From positions 3,957 to 67,956 of the forward strand of contig JBAUMZ010000112.1 in assembly GCA_049578985.1 (NCBI GenBank): DNA of 64,000 bases, in the 5' to 3' direction. The stretch comes from TH5896 sp049578985. Its GTDB lineage: Archaea; Thermoproteota; Nitrososphaeria; Nitrososphaerales; Nitrososphaeraceae. How positions within the stretch are numbered: the stretch's first letter is position 1; each line of letters opens with the position of its first letter. Of the stretch, positions 53,657 through 61,783 are shown one piece after another. Under the pieces are notes generated by a model. It ran no database searches and was not told where the DNA came from. It worked only from the letters and a program-made list of their open reading frames with translations. A program made the translations under genes and the position numbers.

Positions 53657-54283
53657 TTACATTTTATTATGATAGTACTCGAGGTATGCTTTCAAAGTAA
53701 ATCCAAAGCCAGGTACGAACAGGCTGGGACTTGCGTTATAAAACTCAAGTACCTTATCTAGAGACAAGAAATAAACATTTGATATCTCATATGGATTTAT
53801 TGACAGACGATCAATCATATCATGGTCTAATATGCATTCATATATTGTAACAAATGCATTTTTCCTCCAGGAATTGCTAACAATGCTGCCAGTGAATCCG
53901 TAATTATAGTCTTCATCCTTTGTATCTATGTTCATTTTGCATACCTGTGTTAATCGAGTACCACTAGAAGCATCATATTCATGCACATCAAGAATGAGTC
54001 CTAGTTCCTCATTAACCCTCCTTAGAGCAGCATCAATGTACTTTTCACTATATGCTACTTGAGCACTGACTGATTCAGAAAAAAGACCTGCATGTCGGTT
54101 TTTGTTGAATGCTCTCTTTTGTAACAGAAGCCTAGATTGATTGTCCAGAATAAAAATTGAGGCAAATCGATGGAGTAAACCTTGATAGTATATTTTTTCG
54201 GGTACCGCTGATCCTATAACATTATCTTGTTCGCTAACGATTGCCAATTGTTGGCTGTCATTATTAGAAGGTTCATAAAACAT
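53657..54283 (-). CDS. Nudix hydrolase, IPP-isomerase-like
   Basis: 208 residues. ILDNQSRLLLQKRAFNKNRH, AGLFSESVSAQVAYSEKYID and AALRRVNEELGLILDVHEYD. The Nudix box is altered: the initial Gly is Ala and R-E is R-R, giving R-R-V-N-E-E-L-G-L as in isopentenyl-diphosphate isomerases. The E-E-L-G core is kept. K-R-x-x-x-K-x-x-x-x-G-L-x-x-x-S fits IDI-type binding of a diphosphate. It could be a type-1 IPP isomerase or an unspecific Nudix enzyme. Complete, ATG start. Confidence 0.82.
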   Translation of the reverse strand: MFYEPSNNDSQQLAIVSEQDNVIGSAVPEKIYYQGLLHRFASIFILDNQSRLLLQKRAFNKNRHAGLFSESVSAQVAYSEKYIDAALRRVNEELGLILDVHEYDASSGTRLTQVCKMNIDTKDEDYNYGFTGSIVSNSWRKNAFVTIYECILDHDMIDRLSINPYEISNVYFLSLDKVLEFYNASPSLFVPGFGFTLKAYLEYYHNKM

Positions 54284-54491
54284 AATGGTGTATCTGCTTT
54301 CTGATAGATATTAGCAGATTGCATTATTACGCATTCGTGATCTATCATCAACATAGTATAGGATAAGAATATCATAGTTTTAAGTTATAGACGATATTTC
54401 TATTGGTGAGTAGATAGATCCTCACGTAGTTTCACTATTTTCCTCTCTCCATTTTCTGGTCAGAGAATCCTATTTGAGAAGTAATATTACA

Positions 54492-54538
54492 CTGGGCCCA
54501 ATGGGGTTAGATTACCGTAGGTAAAGGGGCTCAACACC
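54492..54538 (+). repeat. TGGGCCCA-containing dispersed repeat, copy 2
   Basis: TGGGCCCAATGGGGTTAGAT then TACCGTAGGTAAAGGGGCTC. See copy 1 at 21098-21146. Confidence 0.5.
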
Positions 54539-54574
54539 ATTAACAGAAATATGCGAATTAAAAAGTGTTTCATT

Positions 54575-54980
54575 TTATGGAACACTGCTGATATGTAGCC
54601 GGTATTTGTTCAATGCTGGTAAACAGGTACTCGACAGAGTGAAACAGACTACAGTGAAGATAGTGCAAGAGAGCTCTTGTCCAGCTTGTATATCTCCGCT
54701 GCAGTCTGGGGAGAATACCGGAGGTAGAGCTATCAAACCTGTTGGCGTTTCCGGTGCTATCTCAGTGACCTCATACGTTCCTAGTCCAAGAGACACAGGT
54801 GTACCCGTAGATGAGCCCGGAAATGAGCTGGGATCGGGATTATTACCAGCTAAGTTAATAGTAAACTCAGATGGTGATGGACAGGCAAAACCATCTGGAC
54901 ATCTAACCTCTTTGAATACATTCAGGGTAGGGGTCTGTGGTCGTGATGGTTCCTGGACTAGCTCCTTGTTTATGGAGATT
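54575..54980 (-). pseudogene. orphan beta domain of a family A protein
   Basis: From about residue 30 the frame reads SRPQTPTLNVFKEVRCPDGF, SPSEFTINLAGNNPDPSSFP, PVSLGLGTYEVTEIAPETPT, SPDCSGDIQAGQELSCTIF. It matches the C-terminal domain of the gene at 51927 (C-x-D-P...Y-D-I-S-G-N-N-P...SGxIQAGExxxCTFFS). The signal peptide and family A module are missing; the upstream 90 bases come from the coiled-coil scar on the other strand. Confidence 0.5.
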
Positions 54981-55303
54981 AAAAATGATCTTACACCATT
55001 TGTTAAACTATACAGACTGTTAGAGCGGAATAAGATGCTAGATGAGAAAAAGATCTTGAGGTTTATCAAATATGCTGACGAGGACCTGCCAGCTTTAGAG
55101 TATAGATGCCATAAGCTTGGTAGCGATGCTGTAGAATTGCAATTTGCAAAGAAACAATTAGGAAATGAAGTGGCAGCCTTACGCTCAAATATATTTCAAC
55201 CGAAGGCGTGTCAGAAGCAATGTCAAAAGACATCGCACAAAAGAGACAGATTATATCGAATTTAGATCGACAATTAAATCAAAAGATCAATGCTTTAGAA
55301 TGA
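54978..55303 (+). pseudogene. C-terminal fragment of the HTH/coiled-coil family
   Basis: MLDEKKILRFIKYADEDLPA, LEYRCHKLGSDAVELQFAKK and QLGNEVAALRSNIFQ, then shifted AMSKDIAQKRQIISNLDRQL, NQKINALE, stop. It belongs to the same long coiled-coil type as the pseudogene at 5913-7250 by character. Frameshifted and without its N-terminal half. Confidence 0.5.
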
Positions 55304-56132
55304 TCTGAAAAACATTGACTTCTTCACCGAACCATAACAGGATAGTCTGGATAATTCTTCTGAAAACTCAGCTGATCATTTTATGTGCTGCGTTTTGACT
55401 GATCACCAAATAACGCACCAATTAGAGACATGCTTATCTGAGAGAGTATGTCCTGAATATCCTCTTCTCCCTAGACCTTCGAGATTCGTATTACGAGGCT
55501 CTACCATTTGTTTTAGGGTACAGAGATCGAGGTCTCTCAATTTTTTTATAACGTTATCTGGATATTTTTGTTCATACAAGCAAGTTCCAACTCTTGACGG
55601 TCCCCCATACGGTCTGGGACATATACTTGAAGTATTGTGTTATATGCTCGAATTTTCCTCTGCAGGTGTTCAGGTTGTTTCGGGTTTAACAGTCTTGGTT
55701 TTGTCGCTGGTTTAAATCTACTTGGCATATGATATCTTTACTCTTTGTTAGTAATAGGAACTATATACAGAATATTCGAATGTTTGTTAGAGCCTTGTGA
55801 ATGGCTTCTTGTTCTCAGTCCCTTGTCTAGTACTTAAGACTATGATTTCTTCTGGTTTGTTATTGTTCATTGGGTTCATATCTTTTTTTAGTTAGCTACG
55901 GTTGGTCCCTTACAATTTTGTCTAATTGGGTTAGCATAGTGCGCAGGAACTTACGTACGTGGAAACCTTACGTATGGCTCCCTACTTATGAATGTTATAC
56001 TGAATAATATGGGGAATATTATTTCCTGTTGCTTTCACGTATTGGACCATAGGCTGGTTCGGCCCCGATTTCCCACTTCAAATTAATTACTCTTTTCAAT
56101 TCCTTAATTTTTTGTTGCTTACTGGAATTTGC
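55304..56132. other. 830-base region with nothing recognised
   Basis: Open frames on both strands near 55383-55728 have no motif. A palindrome TACGTACGTA lies at 55954-55963. No gene is supported. Confidence 0.4.
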
Positions 56133-56378
56133 TCATTGTGCTAGTCGATTCTGATTTAGTTCTGCCATTATAGGACTTTTGCTCTTGCACCTAGGGCAGG
56201 GACCATGACCAAAAATACCTCCTTTGTTCGAATACCACTTGAAGTTGCATTTACCACAGGTGATCAGGTCTGCGGATTTTAGGTCGGATATGACTTTCGA
56301 AAAGGAACCATTAGCTACATTATTGTGAACACAGTCACATGGGTAGTCCTCTGTTCCCTGCATTAAGTTGTTTATCAT
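56133..56378 (-). CDS. 81-residue zinc-ribbon protein
   Basis: MINNLMQGTEDYPCDCVHNN, then LITCGKCNFKWYSNKGGIFG and HGPCPRCKSKSPI. C-x-C, C-x2-C and C-x2-C plus His: a full zinc-ribbon. N-terminal segment helical. ATG start. Probable nucleic-acid or protein adaptor. Confidence 0.6.
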   Translation of the reverse strand: MINNLMQGTEDYPCDCVHNNVANGSFSKVISDLKSADLITCGKCNFKWYSNKGGIFGHGPCPRCKSKSPIMAELNQNRLAQ

Positions 56379-56639
56379 TATCCTACTTTAGTAGTATCAG
56401 GTTGACAATTAAAGGAACTGCGAATAGATAGAATAGGAGATCCACAGAAGCCAGCTTATCAACCAAGTCTTGTATCAGACGAAGACATGATAGCAGTTAA
56501 TGAAATGTCTGTTACCATTTGTAGCTAGTAAATTGATTATGACCTTCAGCAATGGGAATGCTACACAGTGTCTAAGTTAAGCAGTAGCTTTGAGAACAAA
56601 AAATAGTAGTGGATGAATCGAACGGATTTGTTAAGCTAG

Positions 56640-57047
56640 CTACGGTAGGGTAGGTATCTCAGGTAGGATGTCGCTTAAGCCGCTCCGCATTTCGAGGAGA
56701 TCCGAACCGCCGATTTCATCTCCAAATTCAAGTTCTAGATCTAATTCCTGATTTGGAGCTGCGTTAGTTGGTGTTGAGGCTATTGCTGCACCATCACTAT
56801 CCTGCACCATGTTGATGTCATTCAAACAGTTTGCACTCGCCTGCTGCTGTATTCCAATAATGAGCGAAAGCAACTCTGCGGGACAGTCATTATTTGCAGC
56901 TGATGTTTGGGCATTGCTATCACCGTATTTCTTTTTTGCAAATACATCGTTGGTGTTGTATGATGCTATGGTTGCACTAGCAAACAAAGCTGCCATTGCA
57001 ACTGTTACCATCATTACCATTGGTAGTGTTTTGTTGTTCTTCTTCAT
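56640..57047 (-). CDS. family B secreted protein (KKYGDSNAQ)
   Basis: 135 residues: signal peptide (TLPMVMMVTVAMAALFASAT), DVFA, KKKYGDSNAQTSAANNDCPA, LLSLIIGIQQQASANCLNDI, MVQDSDGAAIASTPTNAAPN, QELDLELEFGDE, and a tail SGLSDILPEIPTLP. Paralogue of 43470. Two cysteines in the mature part. Function unknown. Confidence 0.78.
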   Translation of the reverse strand: MKKNNKTLPMVMMVTVAMAALFASATIASYNTNDVFAKKKYGDSNAQTSAANNDCPAELLSLIIGIQQQASANCLNDINMVQDSDGAAIASTPTNAAPNQELDLELEFGDEIGGSDLLEMRSGLSDILPEIPTLP

Positions 57048-57187
57048 GATTCACTAGAAGTTCTTGCATTCATATTTAATTGGGTTGAGTCAGTTCAATC
57101 TGATTTATATTATTGTTTTATAGAAGAGAAGATTTGTATTGCAATTTAGTTTACAGTACTACACATGAATACTATCTGTATTAGGCA

Positions 57188-57222
57188 TCTAATAGAAGAG
57201 ATATCAGATATAAATGGAGGTC
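57188..57222 (+). promoter_or_regulatory. ATATCnGATAT upstream element, copy 4
   Basis: TCTAATAGAAGAGATATCAG then ATATAAATGGAGGTC; palindrome 57201-57211, 60 bases before the ATG of the family A gene. Confidence 0.65.
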
Positions 57223-57270
57223 AAATTCAGTTTAATGCAGATAAACCAAACAATCATCCTAGACACCAAT

Positions 57271-57576
57271 ATGAATACCAAATATTTCGTAATCGTTGCA
57301 GCTATAGCAGCGGTGCTGGTCGGGGCGACTGGAATTGCGACAGCAGACAATGCATTTGCAGGCAAGAAGAGAGAGTACAGTCAAGCATCATCACAAGCTA
57401 ACGCTTGTGGAAACGGAGAAATGTCGATAAATGTTGGATGTCAGAACACAGATTCTCAAATTCAAGGGGATGAGAATGGAGTAGCACAAACAGCACAGCA
57501 GACATTCTCAGAAGTTGAATTAGACAACGGACACGACAGAGATCACAAAGATAGAAAGGGCGGCATGGGCTGGTAA
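57271..57576 (+). CDS. family A secreted protein with His/Asp tail
   Basis: Start at ATG 57271 (MNTKYFVIVAAIAAVLVG), as in paralogues; an upstream start at 57214 would add 19 residues. AFAG cleavage region, then KKREYSQASSQANACGNGEM, SINVGCQNTDSQIQGDENGV, QQTFSEVE and tail NGHDRDHKDRKGG. Note K-R-E-Y-S-Q in place of Y-E-K-S-Q. T-tract terminator follows. Confidence 0.78.
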   Translation: MNTKYFVIVAAIAAVLVGATGIATADNAFAGKKREYSQASSQANACGNGEMSINVGCQNTDSQIQGDENGVAQTAQQTFSEVELDNGHDRDHKDRKGGMGW

Positions 57577-57640
57577 ATAGCCACAACATCCCTTTTTTAT
57601 TATTTTGTAGTCAGTTTGTGAAAGATTTTTTCTATAGTGT

Positions 57641-57690
57641 AAATATACGATTTCTGTATCCTATTATTTTTTCTTAACTGACATATGCAG
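57641..57690 (+). promoter_or_regulatory. conserved upstream element of PPFP-type family A genes (copy 3)
   Basis: AAATATACGATTTCTGTATC, CTATTATTTTTTCTTAACTG and ACATATGCAG, in front of a now broken gene. Confidence 0.6.
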
Positions 57691-57712
57691 TCAACGAGAG
57701 ATTACATCTCGG

Positions 57713-57976
57713 ATGAGTGTGAACACTAGAGTATATCCTGTTACAGTATTCATCTTCTTATCCGCGGTATCACATGTGGGTATAAACAGCGTATATGCAC
57801 CTGAATATGAAAAAAGCAAAACCACAGTACAGACAAATGAATGCGGCAACTATCGGTTTCCATTAGATGTATTATGCTTCACAGGCACAGGGCAATGAAA
57901 ATAATGTTTCTGTCGCATCTGCACAGTAGCAAGAAGAAGATAAATCCAGTAAAAGTTATGTCCCGCCATTTCCATA
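57713..57976 (+). pseudogene. family A PPFP-type gene with 11-base deletion and nonsense codon
   Basis: EYEKSKTTVQTNECGNYRFP, LDVLC, then out of frame. Against 44523 eleven bases (TCTAATTTAGG) are missing after LDVLC. If restored the frame would go GSQAQGNENNVSVASAQ, then TAG where the paralogue has CAG, and QEEDKSSKSYVPPFP. Two lesions confirm decay. Confidence 0.8.
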
Positions 57977-58248
57977 GAAATATTTAATGGTAGTTATGAG
58001 CCCTGGGCTACAATCTATACATAGCGCTATCATACAGCTACATTCTATATTATAAATCATAAACGGCGAAATTGTGGCAGTAGGTGATATTGTTAGCGAA
58101 TGAAGAATGGTTGTACTAGTTGATTGTCATTATTACAATTTGCGGCAGCATTTTCTCTTCAGTTAGTTATCGAAAAGATATAACATAAATCAGGATCAAC
58201 CAAGATAAGATTTGTAATCATAACCAAATAGCAAATTTGAAGAAGATA

Positions 58249-58641
58249 ATGGTAGACGTACACAGTATCAGATTCAGCGCACTAACAGCATTTCTAATGC
58301 TCTCAACGGTCATGCTAGTTACGATTGGTATAAGCCAAAGCTCTGTCTTTGCACAGAACAGCACGTCAACACCGACCCAGAACAGTGCACCAATTACGCC
58401 GGCTCCCCAACCTTCTGGCGGTGATGATGATGATTCATCTGGCGACGACAACAATAATAACAATGATAGCAACGATGAATCTTCTAACTCGTCTGGATCA
58501 GGCAACGACGACGGTGATAGCGACGACAGTGACTCATCTAGCGAAGATGAAGATGATTTTGATCAGACCAATCCGCTTCTGGAACAAATAAGAAATAGAG
58601 TTTATGGAGCACTTTCTTCTGCTGGAATACCCGTTCCATAG
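58249..58641 (+). CDS. secreted acidic low-complexity protein
   Basis: Start taken at ATG 58249 (MVDVHSIRFSALTAFLMLST). Signal peptide ends SSVFAQ; a Thr/Pro/Gln segment, then a 70-residue run of Asp, Ser, Asn and Gly (SGGDDDDSSGDDNNNN...), and a short helical end LLEQIRNRVYGALSSAGIPV. The acidic run could bind Ca2+ or other cations at the surface. Its paralogue at 44.8-45.2 kb is decayed. Confidence 0.72.
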   Translation: MVDVHSIRFSALTAFLMLSTVMLVTIGISQSSVFAQNSTSTPTQNSAPITPAPQPSGGDDDDSSGDDNNNNNDSNDESSNSSGSGNDDGDSDDSDSSSEDEDDFDQTNPLLEQIRNRVYGALSSAGIPVP

Positions 58642-58772
58642 CCCACATTTTTTCTTTTTTATCAGTGAGGGTTAGTTAACTATCTGGAACCCTATCGTAA
58701 GATAGGCTAACAAACACAAAATTTAGCATGACAATTCACTCTGTCACCCAGTATAATTAGAAATCAATCATG

Positions 58773-58997
58773 TCAATCTTTTGACGAATAGTGGTATCTC
58801 ACAACTGCGCTTACAATAATGACACCTAGCCCAATTGAGATTATAATGTAGCCATTTATAGTCCATGAGGGATTGCTGTACATGATTGAAGAAGTTGGTC
58901 CAACGGCAGATTCACTCTGGAGTGTAAATATTATTCCCAATGCCGTAATTACGATTCCAATGGTGAGTAGTTTACTCGCAAGTTTTGATAATTTCAT
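58773..58997 (-). CDS. two-helix small membrane protein
   Basis: 74 residues: MKLSKLASKLLTIGIVITAL (helix 1, residues 10-30), a 20-residue loop SESAVGPTSSIMYSNPSWTI and helix 2 (YIIISIGLGVIIVSAVV), then YHYSSKD. Basic N-terminus predicts both ends inside. No family known; a small membrane adapter is plausible. ATG start. Confidence 0.7.
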   Translation of the reverse strand: MKLSKLASKLLTIGIVITALGIIFTLQSESAVGPTSSIMYSNPSWTINGYIIISIGLGVIIVSAVVRYHYSSKD

Positions 58998-59082
58998 GGT
59001 AACAACAAGATGGTATAAAGGTGAATCATTAGAACCCTACAGTTTCAATGTAAAAATAGCGAAATTTAAACATCATTATATT

Positions 59083-59685
59083 TTAGTCAATTGAATCGGA
59101 TGGTATTGCAATGTAGATATAATGCAAATAGTAATGAGCATATTCGCGCGTGTGAGCATAAGCAGATATGCGCTCTATCCCTTCCATGTCAGTCGGTTCA
59201 CCCACAACTGAGCTCGCTAAGCCTGGAAAATCTAGAAGTGGGTCGAAGCACTCTTCACAGGTTGGCGTTGGTTCTGTTTCACACGCATCTCCTACTCCAT
59301 TCTCATTGGCATCGGTTTGGTCTGGATTAGATGTATCTGGACAGTTATAACATGCATTTCCCACACCGTTACCATCGGTATCTGTTTGCCTTAGGTTAGG
59401 TATTTCAAGACAGTTATCTGTGTCGTCAGAAACGTCATCTCCATCGGTATCGATAGGCATTGTCCCATCTTCCTCATCTCCAAATTCCAATTCTAGATCT
59501 AATGCCTGACTAGGAGCTGCATTGAATGGTGTTGAGCTTATCGCTGCTCCGTCACTATCTTGCAGAGTTGAGATCATTTAGACAGTTTGCGCTCGCCTGC
59601 TGCTGTACTCCAACAAAGAACGAAAACACATCCGCTGGACACTCAACTGGCAGGCTACCGAGATCAATGGCATATACACATTACT
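59083..59685 (-). pseudogene. family B gene with thrombospondin-3-like repeats, 5'-truncated and frameshifted
   Basis: Upstream frame: GSLPVECPADVFSFFVGVQQ then QASANCLNDLNS. After a two-base loss (GTTCAA to GCAA) the next frame reads QDSDGAAISSTPFNAAPSQA, LDLELEFGDEE, then calcium-type repeats (TDGDDVSDDTDNCLEIPNLR, TDTDGNGVGNACYNCPDTSN, TDANENGVGDACETEPTP) and TCEECFDPLLDFPG. The N-terminal signal peptide is missing. The D-x-D-x-N-G-V-G-x-x-C repeats bind Ca2+ in other proteins. Confidence 0.65.
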
Positions 59686-60244
59686 AAATAGATCACAAAA
59701 TAGCAAATAAAATCAGCCTGTAGCATGGTCAGTCATAACTCGTGGCAATTGATAGCAGAGCGAAAAAGGCATAGCTGGCAGTATTTTCTACTGAAAGAAC
59801 GGGATCTCTTGTGCGAGCGGCTTCGATACTCTCAAGCGAGATCTTGCCCTGTAATAGCCTCGCATATGTTTTCTATAATTTGTCCGCCTATCCCCGGGTG
59901 CTCCTCATCACAAATGAGGCCTCCTAGTGCTAATATTACGAATACCGTAGAAACAAATATTCTAGCGTCATTATAAAAAGAAATTGTAGCTGGAATAGTT
60001 TATTACAGCTATGTAGCACCTTATCCATTCATGTTCAACTTGTTTATATGCATTTGAAATGAAACAAAAAGAAATAATGAATATTTACTTAGCGCCGCTC
60101 AGAGCTGATAGCCGCGGGCTCTATCGAGCTAGTGTTATAGTAATCTTCTTCTTCTTCTGGTACTAGCTGCCAACCGTGAAGCTGGAGTTAAACAGCAAGC
60201 TGCTGTTTTCCCATTATAGTTCGTATCTCAGTCATTTTTTACTA
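59686..60244. other. non-coding, with dispersed repeat copy 3 and a peptide scar
   Basis: The dispersed repeat (AAATCAGCCTGTAGCATGGT, AGTCATAACTCGTGGCAATT, AGCAGAGCGAAAAAGGCATA) lies at 59708-59782. On the minus strand 59821-59975 reads IFVSTVFVILALGGLICDEE then HPGIGGQIIENICEA, the look of a secreted-protein fragment. No gene is supported. Confidence 0.4.
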
Positions 60245-60610
60245 TTATCTATTATTATCTAGTTCATTCAGAGCTGCCATTACCTCGACTGGACTACCTC
60301 TGACATGCTTCTCTCTGATGCCGTCATCTTTCAATATTTCTATATTTTTAGGTAAGCCTTGCTCGTCTGGGTTTATTCCCTGTATGAATATCATGTCTGG
60401 GTCATTCTCATCTAACACTTTATAATACTGGAATTCCGAATATGCCTTGACTCCACTTATGTCTCGCAGTGGCGTGTCCTGAGTATTAGTATCGTAATAC
60501 GCCATACATTCATTGCACCTCCAAATAGTATTATCTATCCCTTCTTTGAGATAGTCTAATCTGCTTTTACAAAAAGAGCAGACCTGAAGAAGCCATTGTA
60601 CAGACGATTG
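60245..60610 (-). pseudogene. zinc-ribbon protein gene, 5' end cut by integrase fragment
   Basis: The frame is open from 60610. It reads VCSFCKSRLDYLKEGIDNTI, WRCNECMAYYDTNTQDTPLR, FQYYKVLDENDPDMIFIQGI and ends VMAALNELDNNR. The C-S-F-C and C-N-E-C knuckles form a ribbon, but no ATG, GTG or TTG precedes them before the upstream TGA. The ATG at 60505 would start after the ribbon and give 86 residues. The left end adjoins the integrase fragment. Confidence 0.5.
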
Positions 60611-61092
60611 CTTTCATTCTCCAATCTGGGTAGGCCATTATTTTCTGAAGCTCGTCCAGTCTAGGTACTCTGTCGTCTGCATAGTTCTTGGCCTTAGGAA
60701 GTCCCCTCGAGTTTCTTCCAAGGAACGATAAGGTCATTCATTTCGCAGAATAGTTTTATGACTTTTACGTAGTTACGAAGGGTTGAACCTGTTATTTCTT
60801 TCCGATTAACTCTATCCTTCTGGTATTGGAGGAACTGGATAATTACGTTCGCTAGCCTTCCGTTCTCTGACCTTGCCTTCTTGGCAAATAACTTGCACCT
60901 CTCTTGGAGGGTCAGTTTATTCTCTTGATCAATTCCAATTATTCCCAGGAACTTCTTCATCCTGGTGATGTACTTTTGTCTAGTCTGTTCAGCATTAATC
61001 GCAAACACGAATAAATCGTAGGGTTCTGATTCCTGCCCTACGCCAAAATGTGATATACTCAATCTATTCTCTCTCTTTTCATGGTTGTCCAA
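60567..61092 (-). pseudogene. tyrosine recombinase (integrase) N-terminal part
   Basis: MDNHEKRENRLSISHFGVGQ, TRQKYITRMKKFLGIIGIDQ, ENGRLANVIIQFLQYQKDRV, RNYVKVIKLFCEMNDLIVPW: an integrase SAM-like core-binding domain. It stops at 60694; a shifted frame goes on RGLPKAKNYADDRVPRLDEL, QKIMAYPDWRMKAIVCTMAS then SGL and an unrelated end. The chain breaks just before the first catalytic Arg (R-L-G), so the catalytic R-H-R-Y residues are absent. Confidence 0.7.
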
Positions 61093-61241
61093 AGAGTGAG
61101 ATGATACAAAATAAAGATGTCTGTCTAATAACTCAATAATCAGCTGCTGTCAGACTCTCTAGGTTGACCTCTAGTATAATACAATACAAAAAAAACTAAC
61201 ACTGTCAAAATAGGTCGATTGATTTAATGACTATCATTATC

Positions 61242-61478
61242 TCAGCGTGATGCTGCAAAATACCATTCAACTTTATTGACTTTATTACAGTTTGGACTCC
61301 TCACTGTATGTATTCCCAACCGGTTTTTTATGTCTCTTGGAATCTTTTCGGCGAGCAGATACTCGCAATTTCCACATAGATAATCGTCACCAGCATCTCC
61401 AATCGCTAGTCTTAGTTGAGTATTGCTCAGCTCAAAATTAGCAAAATCTTGTTCTACTATTTTCCATTTAATATTCAA
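61242..61478 (-). CDS. 78-residue zinc-ribbon-like protein with one Cys missing
   Basis: NTQLRLAIGDAGDDYLCGNC, LLAEKIPRDIKNRLGIHTVR then SPNCNKVNKVEWYFA. The first knuckle is C-G-N-C, the second is S-P-N-C where C-P-N-C is expected. A Cys-to-Ser change suggests weakened zinc binding or early decay. The start is TTG at 61478. Confidence 0.5.
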   Translation of the reverse strand: MNIKWKIVEQDFANFELSNTQLRLAIGDAGDDYLCGNCEYLLAEKIPRDIKNRLGIHTVRSPNCNKVNKVEWYFAASR

Positions 61479-61606
61479 TATTCGTAGTTGTGCTATTGAG
61501 GGCTATTAGTCATACGAGTTCTCCAAGATTCAAAGCGGAAAATGCACAACCAACAGCATGGCAACTCTGGTATATCCATGATATAATACAATTCAAAATA
61601 AGAGTT

Positions 61607-61690
61607 AAAATCAGTCTGTAGCAAGACCAGCCCTAATCAGTAACAGATAGTAGTATTGGCAAGACTTTATAGCGATTTCAAAAATACGTG
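61607..61690 (+). repeat. dispersed repeat copy 4 followed by GGCAAGACTTTATAG repeat copy 3
   Basis: AAAATCAGTCTGTAGCAAGA, CTAATCAGTAACAGATAG, then TTGGCAAGACTTTATAGCGA and TTTCAAAAATACGTGAG. The two repeats lie side by side, directly upstream of the coiled-coil gene, which may use the TTTATAG as TATA box. Confidence 0.5.
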
Positions 61691-61783
61691 AGCAAATCTA
61701 GCAATTGTAACTTGAACTCATTGACGCTCCCCGTGTTGTTCGTATTGCACTGGTTATATCACAAACTGACCACTCATTGGTTC

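Larger units (their letters stand above)
56560..58340. repeat. four-gene secreted-protein cassette, copy 2
   Basis: Same order and orientation as 43388-45190: family B (minus), family A His-tail (plus), family A PPFP-tail (plus, here broken), acidic secreted protein (plus, here intact). Each copy keeps one gene that the other has lost. Confidence 0.8.

Noticed and set aside
54606..55265. 219-codon plus-strand frame
   Set aside because: Its first 120 codons are the complement of a better-supported beta-domain fragment; only the last part is a real coiled-coil remnant.
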